Positions 1 through 9,800 of a stretch of 64,000 bases of DNA are shown here, piece by piece. The DNA comes from Palaemon carinicauda (lineage: Eukaryota; Arthropoda; Malacostraca; Decapoda; Palaemonidae). A program made the position numbers and the translations under genes. Location of the stretch: the NCBI RefSeq assembly GCF_036898095.1, contig NC_090726.1, positions 31,950,361 through 32,014,360 on the forward strand. Reading direction: 5' to 3'. Positions within the stretch are counted from its first letter, which is position 1. Every line of letters begins with the position of its first letter. The notes beneath the pieces are model-generated. The model made no database searches. It was given only the letters and a program-made list of their open reading frames with translations, and was not told the DNA's origin.

Positions 1-77
1 AGGCTTCTTAGCCTACCGTAACAACCCAAAAAACAACAATAAAAGCATTCAAGAGAAAGGTTAAAAAGGTTATGGGA

Positions 78-2981
78 TTAAGGGAATGTAGTGGCTGAGC
101 CCTCACCTACTACTGCACTCGCTGCTACGAATGGTCCCAGGGTGTAGCAGTTCTCGTAAAGAGACTGGACATCTTTGAGATAAAAAGATGCAAACACTGA
201 CTTGCTCCTCCAATAAGTTGCATCCATAATACTCTGCAGAGAACGGTTCTGTTTAAAGGCCATCGAAGTGGCTACAGCTCTCACTTCGTGGGTCCTTACC
301 TTCAGCAAAGCAAGGTCTTCATCCTTCATGTGAGAATGAGCTTCTCTAATCAGAAGCCTTATATAATACGAAACAGCGTTTTTGGACATAGGCATCGAAG
401 GTTTCTTGATGGCACACCATAAGGCCTCTGACTGTCCTCGTATAGGTTTTGACCTTTTAAGATAGTATTTCAGAGCTCTGACAGGGCAAAGAACTCTCTC
501 TAGCTCGTTACCCACCATGTTGGAAAGGCTAGGAATTTCGAACGATCTAGGCCAAGGACGTGAAGGAAGTTCATTTTTAGCTAAAAATCCGAGCTGTAAA
601 GAACATGTTGCTGATTCGGATGTGAATCCTATGTTCTTGCTGAAGGCGTGAACCTCACTAACTCTTTTGGCTGTCGCAAGGCAGACGAGGAAAAGAGTTT
701 TGAGAGTAAGGTCTTTGAAGGAAGCTGACTGGAGAGGTTCGAACCTAGGAGACATAAGGAACCTTAAGACTACGTCTAGATTCCAGCCTGGAGTGGACAA
801 ACGACGTTCTTTAGAAGTCTCGAAAGATTTAAGGATGTCTTGCAGGTCCTTGTTGGAGGAAAGATCCAAACCTCTGTGGCGGAGAACTGAAGCCAACATA
901 CTTCTGTACCCTTTAATCGTAGGAGCCGAAAGAGATCTAACATTCCTAAGATGTAACAGGAAGTCAGCAACTTGGGTTACAGAGGTATTGGTAGAGGAAA
1001 CTGCATTGGCTCTGCACCAGCTTCGGAAGACTTCCCACTTGGATTGGTAGACTCTACGAGTGGATATCCTCCTTGCTCTGGCAATCGCTCTGGCTGCCTC
1101 CTTCGAAAAGCCTCTAGCTCTAGCGAGTCTTTCGACAGTCTGAAGGCAGTCAGACGAAGAGCGTGGAGGTTTGTGTGTACCTTCCTTACGTGAGGTTGAC
1201 GTAGGAGGTCCACTCTTAGAGGGAGAGTCCTGGGAACGTCGACCAGCCATTGTAGTACCTCTGTGAACCATTCTCTTGCAGGCCAAAGGGGAGCAACCAG
1301 CGTCAGCCGTGTCCCTTCGTGAGAGACGAACTTCTGAATGACTCTGTTGATGATCTTGAACGGCGGGAATGCATATAGCTCGAGATGGGACCAATCCAGC
1401 AGAAAAGCATCCACGTGAACTGCTGCTGGGTCTGGAACTGGGGAACAGTACAAAGGGAGCCTCTTGGTCATGGAGGTGGCGAACAGATCTATCGTTGGCT
1501 GACCCCACAAGGTCCAAAGTCTGTCGCACACGCTCTTGTGAAGGGTCCATTCCGTGGGGATGACTTGATCTTTCCTGCTGAGGCGATCTGCTGAGACGTT
1601 CATATTGCCCTGAATGAACCTCGTAACCAGAGAGAGGTTTAGACTTCTTGACCAAATGAGGAGGTCCCTTGCTATCTCGTACAGCTTCCTCGAATGGGTC
1701 CCTCCCTGCTTGGAGATGTATGCCAAGGCTGTGGTGTTGTCGGAGTTCACCTCCACCACCTTGCTCAGCAGGAGGGACTTGAAGTTCATTAAGGCCAGAT
1801 GAACTGCCAGCAGCTCCTTGCAGTTGATGTGAAGCGTTTCCTGTTCCTTGGTCCATGTTCCCGAGCATTCCTGTCCGTCCAAGGTCGCGCCCCAGCCCGA
1901 GTCTGATGCGTCCGAAAAGAGATGAAGATTGGGGGTCTGAATCGCTAACGATAGACCCTCCTTGAGAAGGATGTTGGTCTTCCACCACATGAGAGTAGTC
2001 TTCATCTCCTCGGTGACAGGGATAGAGACCGCTTCGAGCGTCAAATCCTTGTCCCAGTGAGCTGCTAGATGGAATTGGAGAGGGCGAAGGTGGAGTCTCC
2101 CTAACTCGATGAACAGGGCTAACGATGACAGGGTCCCTGTTAGACTCATCCACTGTCTCACCGAGCATCTGTTCCTCTTCAGCATGCTCAGAATGCACTC
2201 TAGGGCTTGGCTGACTCTTGGGGCCGACGGAAAAGCCCGAAAAGCCTGACTCCGAATCTCCATTCCCAGGTAAACGATGGATTGGGAGGGAATAAGCTGG
2301 GACTTTTCTAAGTTGACCAAAAGACCCAGTTCCTTGATCAAGTCCAAAGTCCAGTTGAGACTCTCCAGACAGCGACGACTTGTGGGGGCTCTCAACAGCC
2401 AGTCGTCTAAATAAAGGGAGGCTCTGATGTCTGCTAAGTGGAGGAATTTTGCAATATTCCTCATCAGACGCGTAAACACCATAGGCGCTGTGCTTAGGCC
2501 AAAACACAGGGCTTGGAATTGGTACACAACCTTTCCAAAAACGAATCTCAGGAAAGGTTGGGAGTCTGGATGAATAGGAACGTGAAAGTAAGCGTCTTTC
2601 AGATCCAACGAGACCATCCAGTCCTCCTGCCTGACCGCTGCTAGGACCGACTTCGTCGTCTCCATAGTGAACGTCTGCTTGGTGACATAAGCATTGAGCG
2701 CACTGACGTCCAGCACCGGTCTCCAACCTCCTGTCTTCTTGGCCACCAGAAAGAGACGGTTGTAGAAGCCCGGGGATTGATGGTCCCGGACTATCACCAC
2801 TGCCTTCTTCTGTAACAGGAGCGACACCTCCTGGTGTAACGCTAGCCTCTTGTCCTTTTCCTTGTAGTTGGGAGAGAGGTTGATGGGAGAAGTGGTCAGA
2901 GGGGGATTGCGGCAGAATGGTATCCTGTAACCCTCCCTTAGCCACTTGACAGACTGGGCGTCTGCACCTCTTCTTTCCCAA
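78..2981 (-). CDS. DIRS copy A tyrosine recombinase (YR) ORF
   Basis: The open frame encodes 967 codons. The recombinase proper is the C-terminal 350 or so residues: a SAM-like N-terminal helical region (SKEAARAIARARR, VYQSKWEVFRSWC), then the catalytic residues Arg (TAKRVSE), His-x-x-Arg (THEVRAVA) and Tyr (FASFYLKDV). In DIRS elements this enzyme joins a circular DNA copy to the chromosome in place of an integrase. The first 600 codons overlap the RT ORF in another frame and are Ser/Gly/Pro/Arg-rich with no recognised domain, so the true start is unknown. Confidence 0.82.
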   Translation of the reverse strand: MGKKRCRRPVCQVAKGGLQDTILPQSPSDHFSHQPLSQLQGKGQEASVTPGGVAPVTEEGSGDSPGPSIPGLLQPSLSGGQEDRRLETGAGRQCAQCLCHQADVHYGDDEVGPSSGQAGGLDGLVGSERRLLSRSYSSRLPTFPEIRFWKGCVPIPSPVFWPKHSAYGVYASDEEYCKIPPLSRHQSLPLFRRLAVESPHKSSLSGESQLDFGLDQGTGSFGQLRKVPAYSLPIHRLPGNGDSESGFSGFSVGPKSQPSPRVHSEHAEEEQMLGETVDESNRDPVIVSPVHRVRETPPSPSPIPSSSSLGQGFDARSGLYPCHRGDEDYSHVVEDQHPSQGGSIVSDSDPQSSSLFGRIRLGLGRDLGRTGMLGNMDQGTGNASHQLQGAAGSSSGLNELQVPPAEQGGGGELRQHHSLGIHLQAGRDPFEEAVRDSKGPPHLVKKSKPLSGYEVHSGQYERLSRSPQQERSSHPHGMDPSQERVRQTLDLVGSANDRSVRHLHDQEAPFVLFPSSRPSSSSRGCFSAGLVPSRAICIPAVQDHQQSHSEVRLSRRDTADAGCSPLACKRMVHRGTTMAGRRSQDSPSKSGPPTSTSRKEGTHKPPRSSSDCLQTVERLARARGFSKEAARAIARARRISTRRVYQSKWEVFRSWCRANAVSSTNTSVTQVADFLLHLRNVRSLSAPTIKGYRSMLASVLRHRGLDLSSNKDLQDILKSFETSKERRLSTPGWNLDVVLRFLMSPRFEPLQSASFKDLTLKTLFLVCLATAKRVSEVHAFSKNIGFTSESATCSLQLGFLAKNELPSRPWPRSFEIPSLSNMVGNELERVLCPVRALKYYLKRSKPIRGQSEALWCAIKKPSMPMSKNAVSYYIRLLIREAHSHMKDEDLALLKVRTHEVRAVATSMAFKQNRSLQSIMDATYWRSKSVFASFYLKDVQSLYENCYTLGPFVAASAVVGEGSATTFP

Positions 2982-3238
2982 GCCTGCCAGAAGATCTTGA
3001 GTCTGGCTCCTACTGCTGTCTGGAGAGGAGGAGAGTCAGTGTTTGCCTTTCGAAGGCTTGGGACCTTTCATAGACCTGCCCCTGAAAGTGTCTGGACGGG
3101 TACTTCCTCGGCTGGGGGCTCTGCCACGAAAGGGCGGAATAAATCTTGTAGCAGGAGTATCGGCCACTGGGGTGCGGTAAGTTCTAGGAACCGAAGGAGC
3201 GACCTTAGCCTTACGAGCTGAAGAGGCCACAAGGTCAT
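977..3238 (-). pseudogene. DIRS copy A RT-RNase H-methylase ORF, leader interrupted
   Basis: From 2827 to 977 a 616-codon frame carries RT (LDLKDAYFHVPIHPD, YLDDW), RNase H (LFSDASDSGWG, NCKELLAVHLAL, NSDNTTALAY, ADRLSR) and the DIRS methylase-like domain (PTIDLFATS, YAFPPF, APLWPAREWF). In the other copies the frame opens at an ATG inside gag; the matching ATG here is at 3238, but a TGA near 3068 stops it. The domains themselves are undamaged, so translation from a later start cannot be excluded. Confidence 0.75.
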
Positions 3239-5806
3239 GAGTGTCCTTCTGAATAAGGGCCGCAGACAATTCCTTGATAAGCTCCTCAGGAAACAGGAAC
3301 TTAGAAAGCGGAGCAAAAAGTAACTGAGACCTTTGACAAGAGGTGATACCAGTGGAAAGGAAAGTGCACAGTTGTTCCCTTTTCTTGAGTACTCCCGAAA
3401 CAAACATGGAGGCAAGTTCGCCTGACCCATCGCGAATAGCTTTATCCATACAGGACATTATAAGCATGGCCGAGTCCTTGTCAGCAGGGGCAGTCTTCTT
3501 GCTCAAGGCCCCCAGGCACCAGTCGAGAAAATTGAAAATCTCAAAGGCGCGAAAGACACCCTTTAAGAAGTGGTCTAAGTCGGAAAAGGTCCAGCAGACC
3601 TTAGAGCGCCTCATAGCCGATCTGCGTGGAGAGTCAACCAAACTTGAGAAGTCAGCCTGGGCAGAGGCAGGGATTCCCAAGCCTGGTTCCTCTCCTGTGG
3701 CATACCATACGCCCGCCTTAGAAGTGAGCTTAGTAGGGGGAAACATAAATGAAGTCTTCCCTAGTTGTTGTTTGGACTGTAACCAATCCCCTAACATTCT
3801 TAAAGCTCTCTTAGAGGATCTAGCAAAGACGAGCTTAGTGTAGGCCGACTTAACAGTTTGCATGCCTAGAGAAAACTCTGATGGAGGAGAGCGAGGGGTA
3901 GCAGAAACAAAATGATCCGGGTAAACCTCTCTGAAAAGAGCCAGGACCTTGCGAAAGTCAATGGAGGGTGGTGACGACTTGGGTTCCTCCACGTCCGAAG
4001 AGGGATCATCTAGGTGCGCAGCTTCCTCCTCCGAAACCTCATCACCTGAGTGTTGAGAAGCGAGAGGTAAAGTTACAGCGGTATGCTGAACAGCAGAATC
4101 CTGACCAGCGGGTGCATAAACACTTGCGGTCTCATCCTCAAGTCTCTGTTGAAGAGGATGAGGGCTGTTAATGACAAAGTCATGAGGCTGGGATGAAGGA
4201 GGTACTGCGGCGGTTTGAGGAGCAAGTGTGGTGAGAGGCGACTGAAGTAAAACCTGAGGAGCAGGCTGCAAAGACTGGTCAAGTAGAGGAGAAGGTGGTA
4301 GATGCATGCGTTGAGGTGGCTGACTCACTGCATAAGGTTCCTGTCTCAAGAGTTGCGCTTGCTTCAAGGGTTGAGCTGGTTGCGCAGTAAGAGATTCCTG
4401 TCTCACGAGTTGAGGTTCTTGAGGTGTGAGCTGCGAGAGTTGAGGTGGCGGCTGCGCAGAACGCGGTTTCTGTCTCACGAGTTGAGGTTCTTGAGGTGCT
4501 TGCCTCGAGAGTTGAGGTAGCAGCTGCGAGAGCTGAGGTGGCTGCCTCAAGGATGGTAGAGGTTGTCGTACCTCAAGAGGTTGCTGCCTCGAGGATGGTC
4601 TTACTGCAAGAAACTCTTGTCTCAAGGGAAGAGGAGGTTGTAAGGCATAAGACTCCTGTCCCCATTGTTGAGGAGGTTGCTGCACAACGCTGGTAACTGG
4701 CAACTCCCAACGCGGTAGCTCACGCATGGAGGTAGCTTGAGGAACCTCAACTTCGTACGTCTGGCAGACTGGACTGCGGAGAGGAGGAGGAGCGCTCACA
4801 GGCGGAGGTGTAACCTTCTCTGCCTGAAACTCACTCATTAAGACCGCAAGCTGCGACTGCATGGACTGCAGCAAAGCCATCTTGGGATCAACAAACGATG
4901 AGGTCTGTTGAGGCAAAGCCTTAACAGAAGTTGAGGTCTGTTGAGGCATCGCCTTACCTCTCTTAGGAGGTGTGCAGTCACCTGATGACTGCGGCGAGTC
5001 AGAGCTAGCCCAATGACTACATCCGGGCTGTTGAACTCGTGAGGTTTGGACTTTGCGCTTAAGAGGTCTTGAGACCTGAGTCCAGCGTTTTCTCCCCGAA
5101 AAAGCAACTGCAGACGAGGAAATTAAAGGCTCAATCGTCTGAGAGTGGGAGTGACGATCTCCGTAAGATACGCCCGCAACCACCGAGGATACTTCTGTGC
5201 GCCGATCAAGGCCTGCCGAACCCTTTTGCCCTTCGACATTGCTTCTCCCCTGGGCTTGGGAGCTTGCAAGAGGTCCCGGACTGGGAGGACGACTGGCACG
5301 CACAGAAGTACCCTCACGCACAACACTGACACTGACACTAGCACTCGGCACAGCACTGGCACTACCACTTCCCACTGCACTTTTCACTTTTAGTTCCTTG
5401 ACGTCCGCCAAGAGGAACTTGTGGTCACTCACTACCGACTCCACTTTATCACCTAAAGCCTGAATGGCACGTAAAACATCAGACATATCAGGCTGAGCAC
5501 AAAAAGTAGGTTCGGGGGTAGCCACTACAGGGGGAGGAAAAGGTTGAGGATCATGAGGTGAGGAATAAAGCGAAGAGCGAGCCGAACTCCTTCTAACTCT
5601 CTCTCTCTCTAACTTAGTGGTATACTTTAGGAATCAAACAAAATCAAGTTCCGAAAGTCCGGCGCATTCCTCACATCGATCTTCCAACTGACAGGATTTT
5701 CCCTACAGTCGGAACAAACGGTGTGAGGATCAACCAAGGCCTTCGGAATACGCCTAATACAAGTCCTACATCGTCTTTGGGGAGGGGCTTGAGAAAGGTC
5801 AGACAT
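3036..5806 (-). pseudogene. DIRS copy A gag, frameshifted near its zinc-finger
   Basis: The ATG at 5806 begins MSDLSQAP like the other copies. Near 5697-5702 the run that is CCCC elsewhere is one base shorter, which shifts the frame within the cysteine-rich segment. The remaining 829 codons (5525-3036) are open. This copy has a much longer Gln/Pro/Leu-rich repeat section (about 4290-4700) than the others. The C-terminus is the conserved capsid-like block (DFRKVLALFREVYPDHF) and an Arg/Gly tail. Confidence 0.75.
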
Positions 5807-6187
5807 CTTGAATCAAAGAACAGTCAAGGGGGATTCCAATTAAAGCAAAAGATCGTTAACCATTAATCAAATCAATATAAAAGCTATCTAAGCTAATAGA
5901 CAAGTTTCCAGTATAGCGAAAGCTGAAATCTTAGAGCAATACTTCACCAAAAACCGTGAACAAGACTCCAAAATTATAAGCGTATCCATGAACGTCTTGC
6001 CGGAAGCACGACAGAGGAAAAATTGAGGTGGTGTCAACAAGAAGTACTGCAGTACCTGGCCACAGGTGGCGCTGGTGAGTACACCCCCTTCTAGTATAGT
6101 GATCGCTGGCGTATCCCTTCCGTAGAATTCTGTCGGGCAACGGAGTTGACAGCTACATGATTATCGGGTAAGATTAATATTGAAAAA

Positions 6188-6211
6188 TTTATTTTACTAA
6201 GGAAAATAACA
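6188..6211 (+). repeat. 24-bp spacer between DIRS copies A and B: end of a short DIRS-like element
   Basis: The spacer equals the terminal bases of the short elements at 16371-16664 and 54463-54757 (TTTATTTTACTAAGGAAAA…). It has imperfect dyad symmetry, with TTATTTT and AAAATAA arms. Copies A and B lie head to tail on either side, so the pair looks like two DIRS insertions around one short-element terminus, or a recombination product. Confidence 0.6.
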
Positions 6212-6651
6212 TTTTTCAATATTAATCTTACCCGGTGATCATGTAGCTGATTCACACCCAGGGGGGTGGGTGGAGACCAGCATACATGTTAACAATAGAA
6301 GCTAAGTATCCCGTATTTCATTTTAGCAGTTATTCAAAATAACAAACATAAAATAAATAAGTACCTGGTAAGGAAGTCGACTTGAATAATTACTCTGCCT
6401 TTTTAAGTACGTCTTCCTTACTGAGCCTAGCGATCCTCTTAGGATGCTGAGCGACTCCTAGGTGTTGAAGTATGAAGGGCTGCAACCCATACTAAAGGAC
6501 CTCATCACAACCTCTAATCTCGGCGCTTCTCAAGAAAGAATTTGACCACCCGCCAAATCAACCAGGATGCGAAAGGCTTCTTAGCCTTCCGTACAACCCA
6601 AAAACAACAATAAAAAGCATTTCAAGAGAAAGATTAAAAAAGGTTATGGGA

Positions 6652-9300
6652 TTATGGGAATGTAGTGGTTGAGCCCTCACCTACTACTGCACTCGCTGCT
6701 ACGAATGGTCCCAGGGTGTAGCAGTTCTCGTAAAGAGACTGGACATCTTTAAGGTAAAATGATGCGAACACTGACTTGCTTCTCCAATAGGTTGCATCCA
6801 TTACACTCTGCAGAGATCTGTTTTGTTTGAAGGCCACTGAAGTAGCGACAGCTCTAACTTCATGTGTCCTCACCTTCAGCAAAGCAAGGTCTTCCTCATT
6901 CAGATGAGAATGGGCTTCTCTAATCAAAAGTCTGATGTAATAAGAGACTGCGTTCTTCGACATCGGTAAAGCAGGTTTCTTAATAGAACACCATAAAGCT
7001 TCTGATTGTCCTCGTAATGGCTTCGTACGTCTTAAATAGTACTTAAGAGCTCTTACTGGGCATAGTACTCTCTCTTGTTCGTTTCCAACCAAACTGGACA
7101 GACTTGGAATCTCGAACGATTTGGGCCAAGGACGAGAAGGGAGCTCGTTTTTAGCTAAAAAACCAAGCTGTAAGGAACATGTAGCCGTTTCAGATGTAAA
7201 TCCTATGTTCCTGCTGAAGGCGTGTATCTCACTGACTCTTTTAGCTGTTGCTAAACAAACGAGGAAAAGAGTCTTCAAAGTGAGATCTTTAAAAGAGGCT
7301 GATTGAAGCGGTTCGAACCTTGCTGACATCAGGAACCTTAACACCACGTCTAAGTTCCAACCTGGTGTGGCTAACCGACGCTCCTTTGAGGTCTCAAAAG
7401 ACTTAAGGAGGTCTTGTAGATCTTTGTTGGTGGAAAGATCTAAGCCTCTGTGGCGGAAGACTGCTGCCAACATGCTTCTGTAACCTTTGATCGTAGGAGC
7501 TGATAGGGATCTTACATTCCTTAGGTGTAAAAGGAAGTCAGCTATCTGCATTACAGAGGTACTGGTTGAGGATACTGAATTCGCCTTGCACCAGCTTCGG
7601 AAGACTTCCCATTTTGACTGGTAGACCTTGAGAGTGGATGTCCTCCTTGCTCTGGCAATCGCTCTGGCTGCCTCCTTCGAAAAGCCTCTAGCTCTTGAGA
7701 GTCTTTCGATAGTCTGAAGGCAGTCAGACGAAGAGCGTGGAGGCTTGGGTGTACCTTCTTTACGTGCGGCTGACGCAGAAGGTCCACTCTTAGAGGAAGA
7801 GTCCTGGGAACGTCTACTAGCCATTGCAGTACCTCGGTGAACCATTCTCTCGCGGGCCAGAGGGGAGCAACCAACGTCAACCTTGTCCCTTCGTGAGAGG
7901 CGAACTTCTGCAGTACCTTGTTGACAATCTTGAACGGGGGGAACGCATAAAGGTCTAGATGGGACTAATCCAGAAGAAAGGCATCTACGTGAACTGCTGC
8001 TGGGTCCGGAATCGGTGAGCAATAATTTGGGAGCCTCTTGGTCATCGAGGTAGCGAACAGATCTATGGTGGGCTGACCCCACAGGGCCCATAGTCTGTTG
8101 CAAACATTCTTGTGAAGGGTCCATTCTGTAGGGATGATCTGACCCTTCCGGCTGAGGCGGTCTGCCATGACGTTCATGTCGCCTTGAATGAACCTCGTTA
8201 CAAGCGATATCTTTCGATCTCTTGACCAGGTGAGGAGGTCCCTTGCGATCTCGAACAACGTCCTCGAATGAGTCCCTCCTTGCTTGGAGATGTACGCCAA
8301 GGCTGTAGTGTTGTCGGAGTTCACCTCCACCACCTTGCCTAGAAGGAGGGACTTGAAGCTTCTCAAGGCCAGATGAACTGCCAGAAGCTCCTTGCAGTTG
8401 ATGTGTAGTGCTCTTTGATCCGGATTCCACGTGCCCGAGCATTCCCGACCGTCCAGTGTCGCACCCCAGCCCGTGTCCGATGCGTCCGAGAAGAGAAGGT
8501 GGTCGGGGGTCTGAACAGCCAGTGGTAGACCTTCCTTGAGAAGAATGCTGTTCTTCCACCAAGTCAGAGCAGACTTCATCTCTTCGGATATAGGAACTGA
8601 GACCGCTTCTAGCGTCATGTCCTTTCTCCAGTGAGCAGCTAGGTGAAACTGAAGGGGTCGGAGGTGGAGTCTCCCTAACGCGATGAACTGGTCCAGCGAT
8701 GAAAGCGTCCCTATTAGACTCATCCACTGTCTGACTGAACATCGGTTCCTTTTCAGCATGCTCTGGATGCATTCTTGGGCTTGACTGATTCTGGGGGCCG
8801 ACGGAAAAGCCCGAAAAGCTTGACTCTGAATCTCCATACCTAGATAGACTATAGTTTGGGATGGGACGAGTTGGGACTTTTCTATATTGACCAGGAGACC
8901 CAATTCCTTGGTCAGATCCATAGTCCATTTGAGATTCTCCAGACAGCGACGACTTGACGCAGCTCTTAAAAGCCAGTCGTCCAAATAGAGGGAGGCTCTG
9001 ATGTCTGCCAAATGCAGGAATTTGGCAATATTCCTCATCAGTTTGGTAAACACTAGAGGTGCCGTGCTTAGGCCAAAGCACAGGGCTTGGAACTGGTAAA
9101 CCACCTTCCCAAAGACGAACCTTAGGAAAGGTTGGGAGTCTGGGTGGATGGGGACGTGAAAGTACGCGTCCTTTAGGTCTAACGAGACCATCCAGTCTTC
9201 CTTCCTGACCGATGCTAGCACCGACTTCGTCGTCTCCATGGTGAACGTCTGCTTGGTGACAAAGACATTTAGAGCACTGACGTCCAGCACCGGTCTCCAC
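6652..9300 (-). CDS. DIRS copy B tyrosine recombinase (YR) ORF, intact
   Basis: The frame has 882 codons. The C-terminal recombinase keeps Arg (TAKRVSEIHAF), His-x-x-Arg (THEVRAVATS) and the nucleophile Tyr (FASFYLKDV). The frame is open from METGAGRQC, inside the RT ORF, onwards. The N-terminal 500-odd residues show no domain and may be a by-product of overlap with RT. The length and the C-terminal sequence GEGSTTTFP match copy D. Confidence 0.85.
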   Translation of the reverse strand: METGAGRQCSKCLCHQADVHHGDDEVGASIGQEGRLDGLVRPKGRVLSRPHPPRLPTFPKVRLWEGGLPVPSPVLWPKHGTSSVYQTDEEYCQIPAFGRHQSLPLFGRLAFKSCVKSSLSGESQMDYGSDQGIGSPGQYRKVPTRPIPNYSLSRYGDSESSFSGFSVGPQNQSSPRMHPEHAEKEPMFSQTVDESNRDAFIAGPVHRVRETPPPTPSVSPSCSLEKGHDARSGLSSYIRRDEVCSDLVEEQHSSQGRSTTGCSDPRPPSLLGRIGHGLGCDTGRSGMLGHVESGSKSTTHQLQGASGSSSGLEKLQVPPSRQGGGGELRQHYSLGVHLQARRDSFEDVVRDRKGPPHLVKRSKDIACNEVHSRRHERHGRPPQPEGSDHPYRMDPSQECLQQTMGPVGSAHHRSVRYLDDQEAPKLLLTDSGPSSSSRRCLSSGLVPSRPLCVPPVQDCQQGTAEVRLSRRDKVDVGCSPLARERMVHRGTAMASRRSQDSSSKSGPSASAARKEGTPKPPRSSSDCLQTIERLSRARGFSKEAARAIARARRTSTLKVYQSKWEVFRSWCKANSVSSTSTSVMQIADFLLHLRNVRSLSAPTIKGYRSMLAAVFRHRGLDLSTNKDLQDLLKSFETSKERRLATPGWNLDVVLRFLMSARFEPLQSASFKDLTLKTLFLVCLATAKRVSEIHAFSRNIGFTSETATCSLQLGFLAKNELPSRPWPKSFEIPSLSSLVGNEQERVLCPVRALKYYLRRTKPLRGQSEALWCSIKKPALPMSKNAVSYYIRLLIREAHSHLNEEDLALLKVRTHEVRAVATSVAFKQNRSLQSVMDATYWRSKSVFASFYLKDVQSLYENCYTLGPFVAASAVVGEGSTTTFP

Positions 9301-9800
9301 CCTCCTGTCTTCTTCGCTACTAAGAAGAGACGGTTGTAGAAGCCCGGGGATTGATGGTCCCGGACTATGACTACCGCTCCCTTTTGTAGCAAGAGAGACA
9401 CCTCTTGCTGTAAAGCTAGCCTCTTGTCCTCCTCTCTGTACCTGGGAGAGAGGTCGATGGGAGTTGTTGCTAGAGGGGGCTTGCGCAAGAATGGAATCCT
9501 GTACCCCTCTCTGAGTAACTTCACAGACTGTGCGTCTGCACCCCTGTTCTCCCAGGCCTGCCAGTAGTTCTTGAGCCTGGCTCCCACTGCTGTCTGGAGA
9601 AGAAGGCAGTCAGACTCTGTCTTTTGAGGACTTGGAACCCTTCTTCTTTTTGCCACGTTGACTATCGGCACGGGTACCTCCTCTGCTGGAGGTTCTGCCA
9701 CGAAAGGGCGGAATGAACCTAGACGCTGGTGTGTCCATCCTAGGTCTAGGCACGGAAGGTAAAGCTGTGGCTTTACGTGCGGATGACGCCACCAGGTCAT
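7551..9800 (-). pseudogene. DIRS copy B RT-RNase H-methylase ORF with premature stop
   Basis: Open from the ATG at 9800 (MTWWRHPHVK, overlapping gag by 191 nt in the +1 frame) through RT (YLDDW) and RNase H. A TAG at 7967-7965 then replaces the Trp codon of DAFLLDW in the methylase-like domain. The frame resumes to 7551. A product ending at the stop would have RT and RNase H but lack YAFPPF and the C-terminus. One base change separates it from an intact ORF. Confidence 0.85.

Larger units (their letters stand above)
1..6187 (-). mobile_element. DIRS retrotransposon family I, copy A (3' end cut by window)
   Basis: Gene order on the minus strand is gag, RT-RNase H-methylase, tyrosine recombinase. 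The right end is the family inverted terminus (…CGGGTAAGATTAATATTGAAAAA). By alignment with copy B, about 360 bp of the recombinase-side end lie left of the window. Gag carries a frameshift and the RT leader a stop; the recombinase frame is intact. It is followed after 24 bp by copy B in the same orientation. Confidence 0.88.

Noticed and set aside
1370..2981. Long Ser/Gly-rich frame upstream of the recombinase read as a separate protein gene
   Set aside because: It lies entirely antiphase to the RT ORF, and no independent start or domain is visible. Kept only as part of the YR frame and as a finding.
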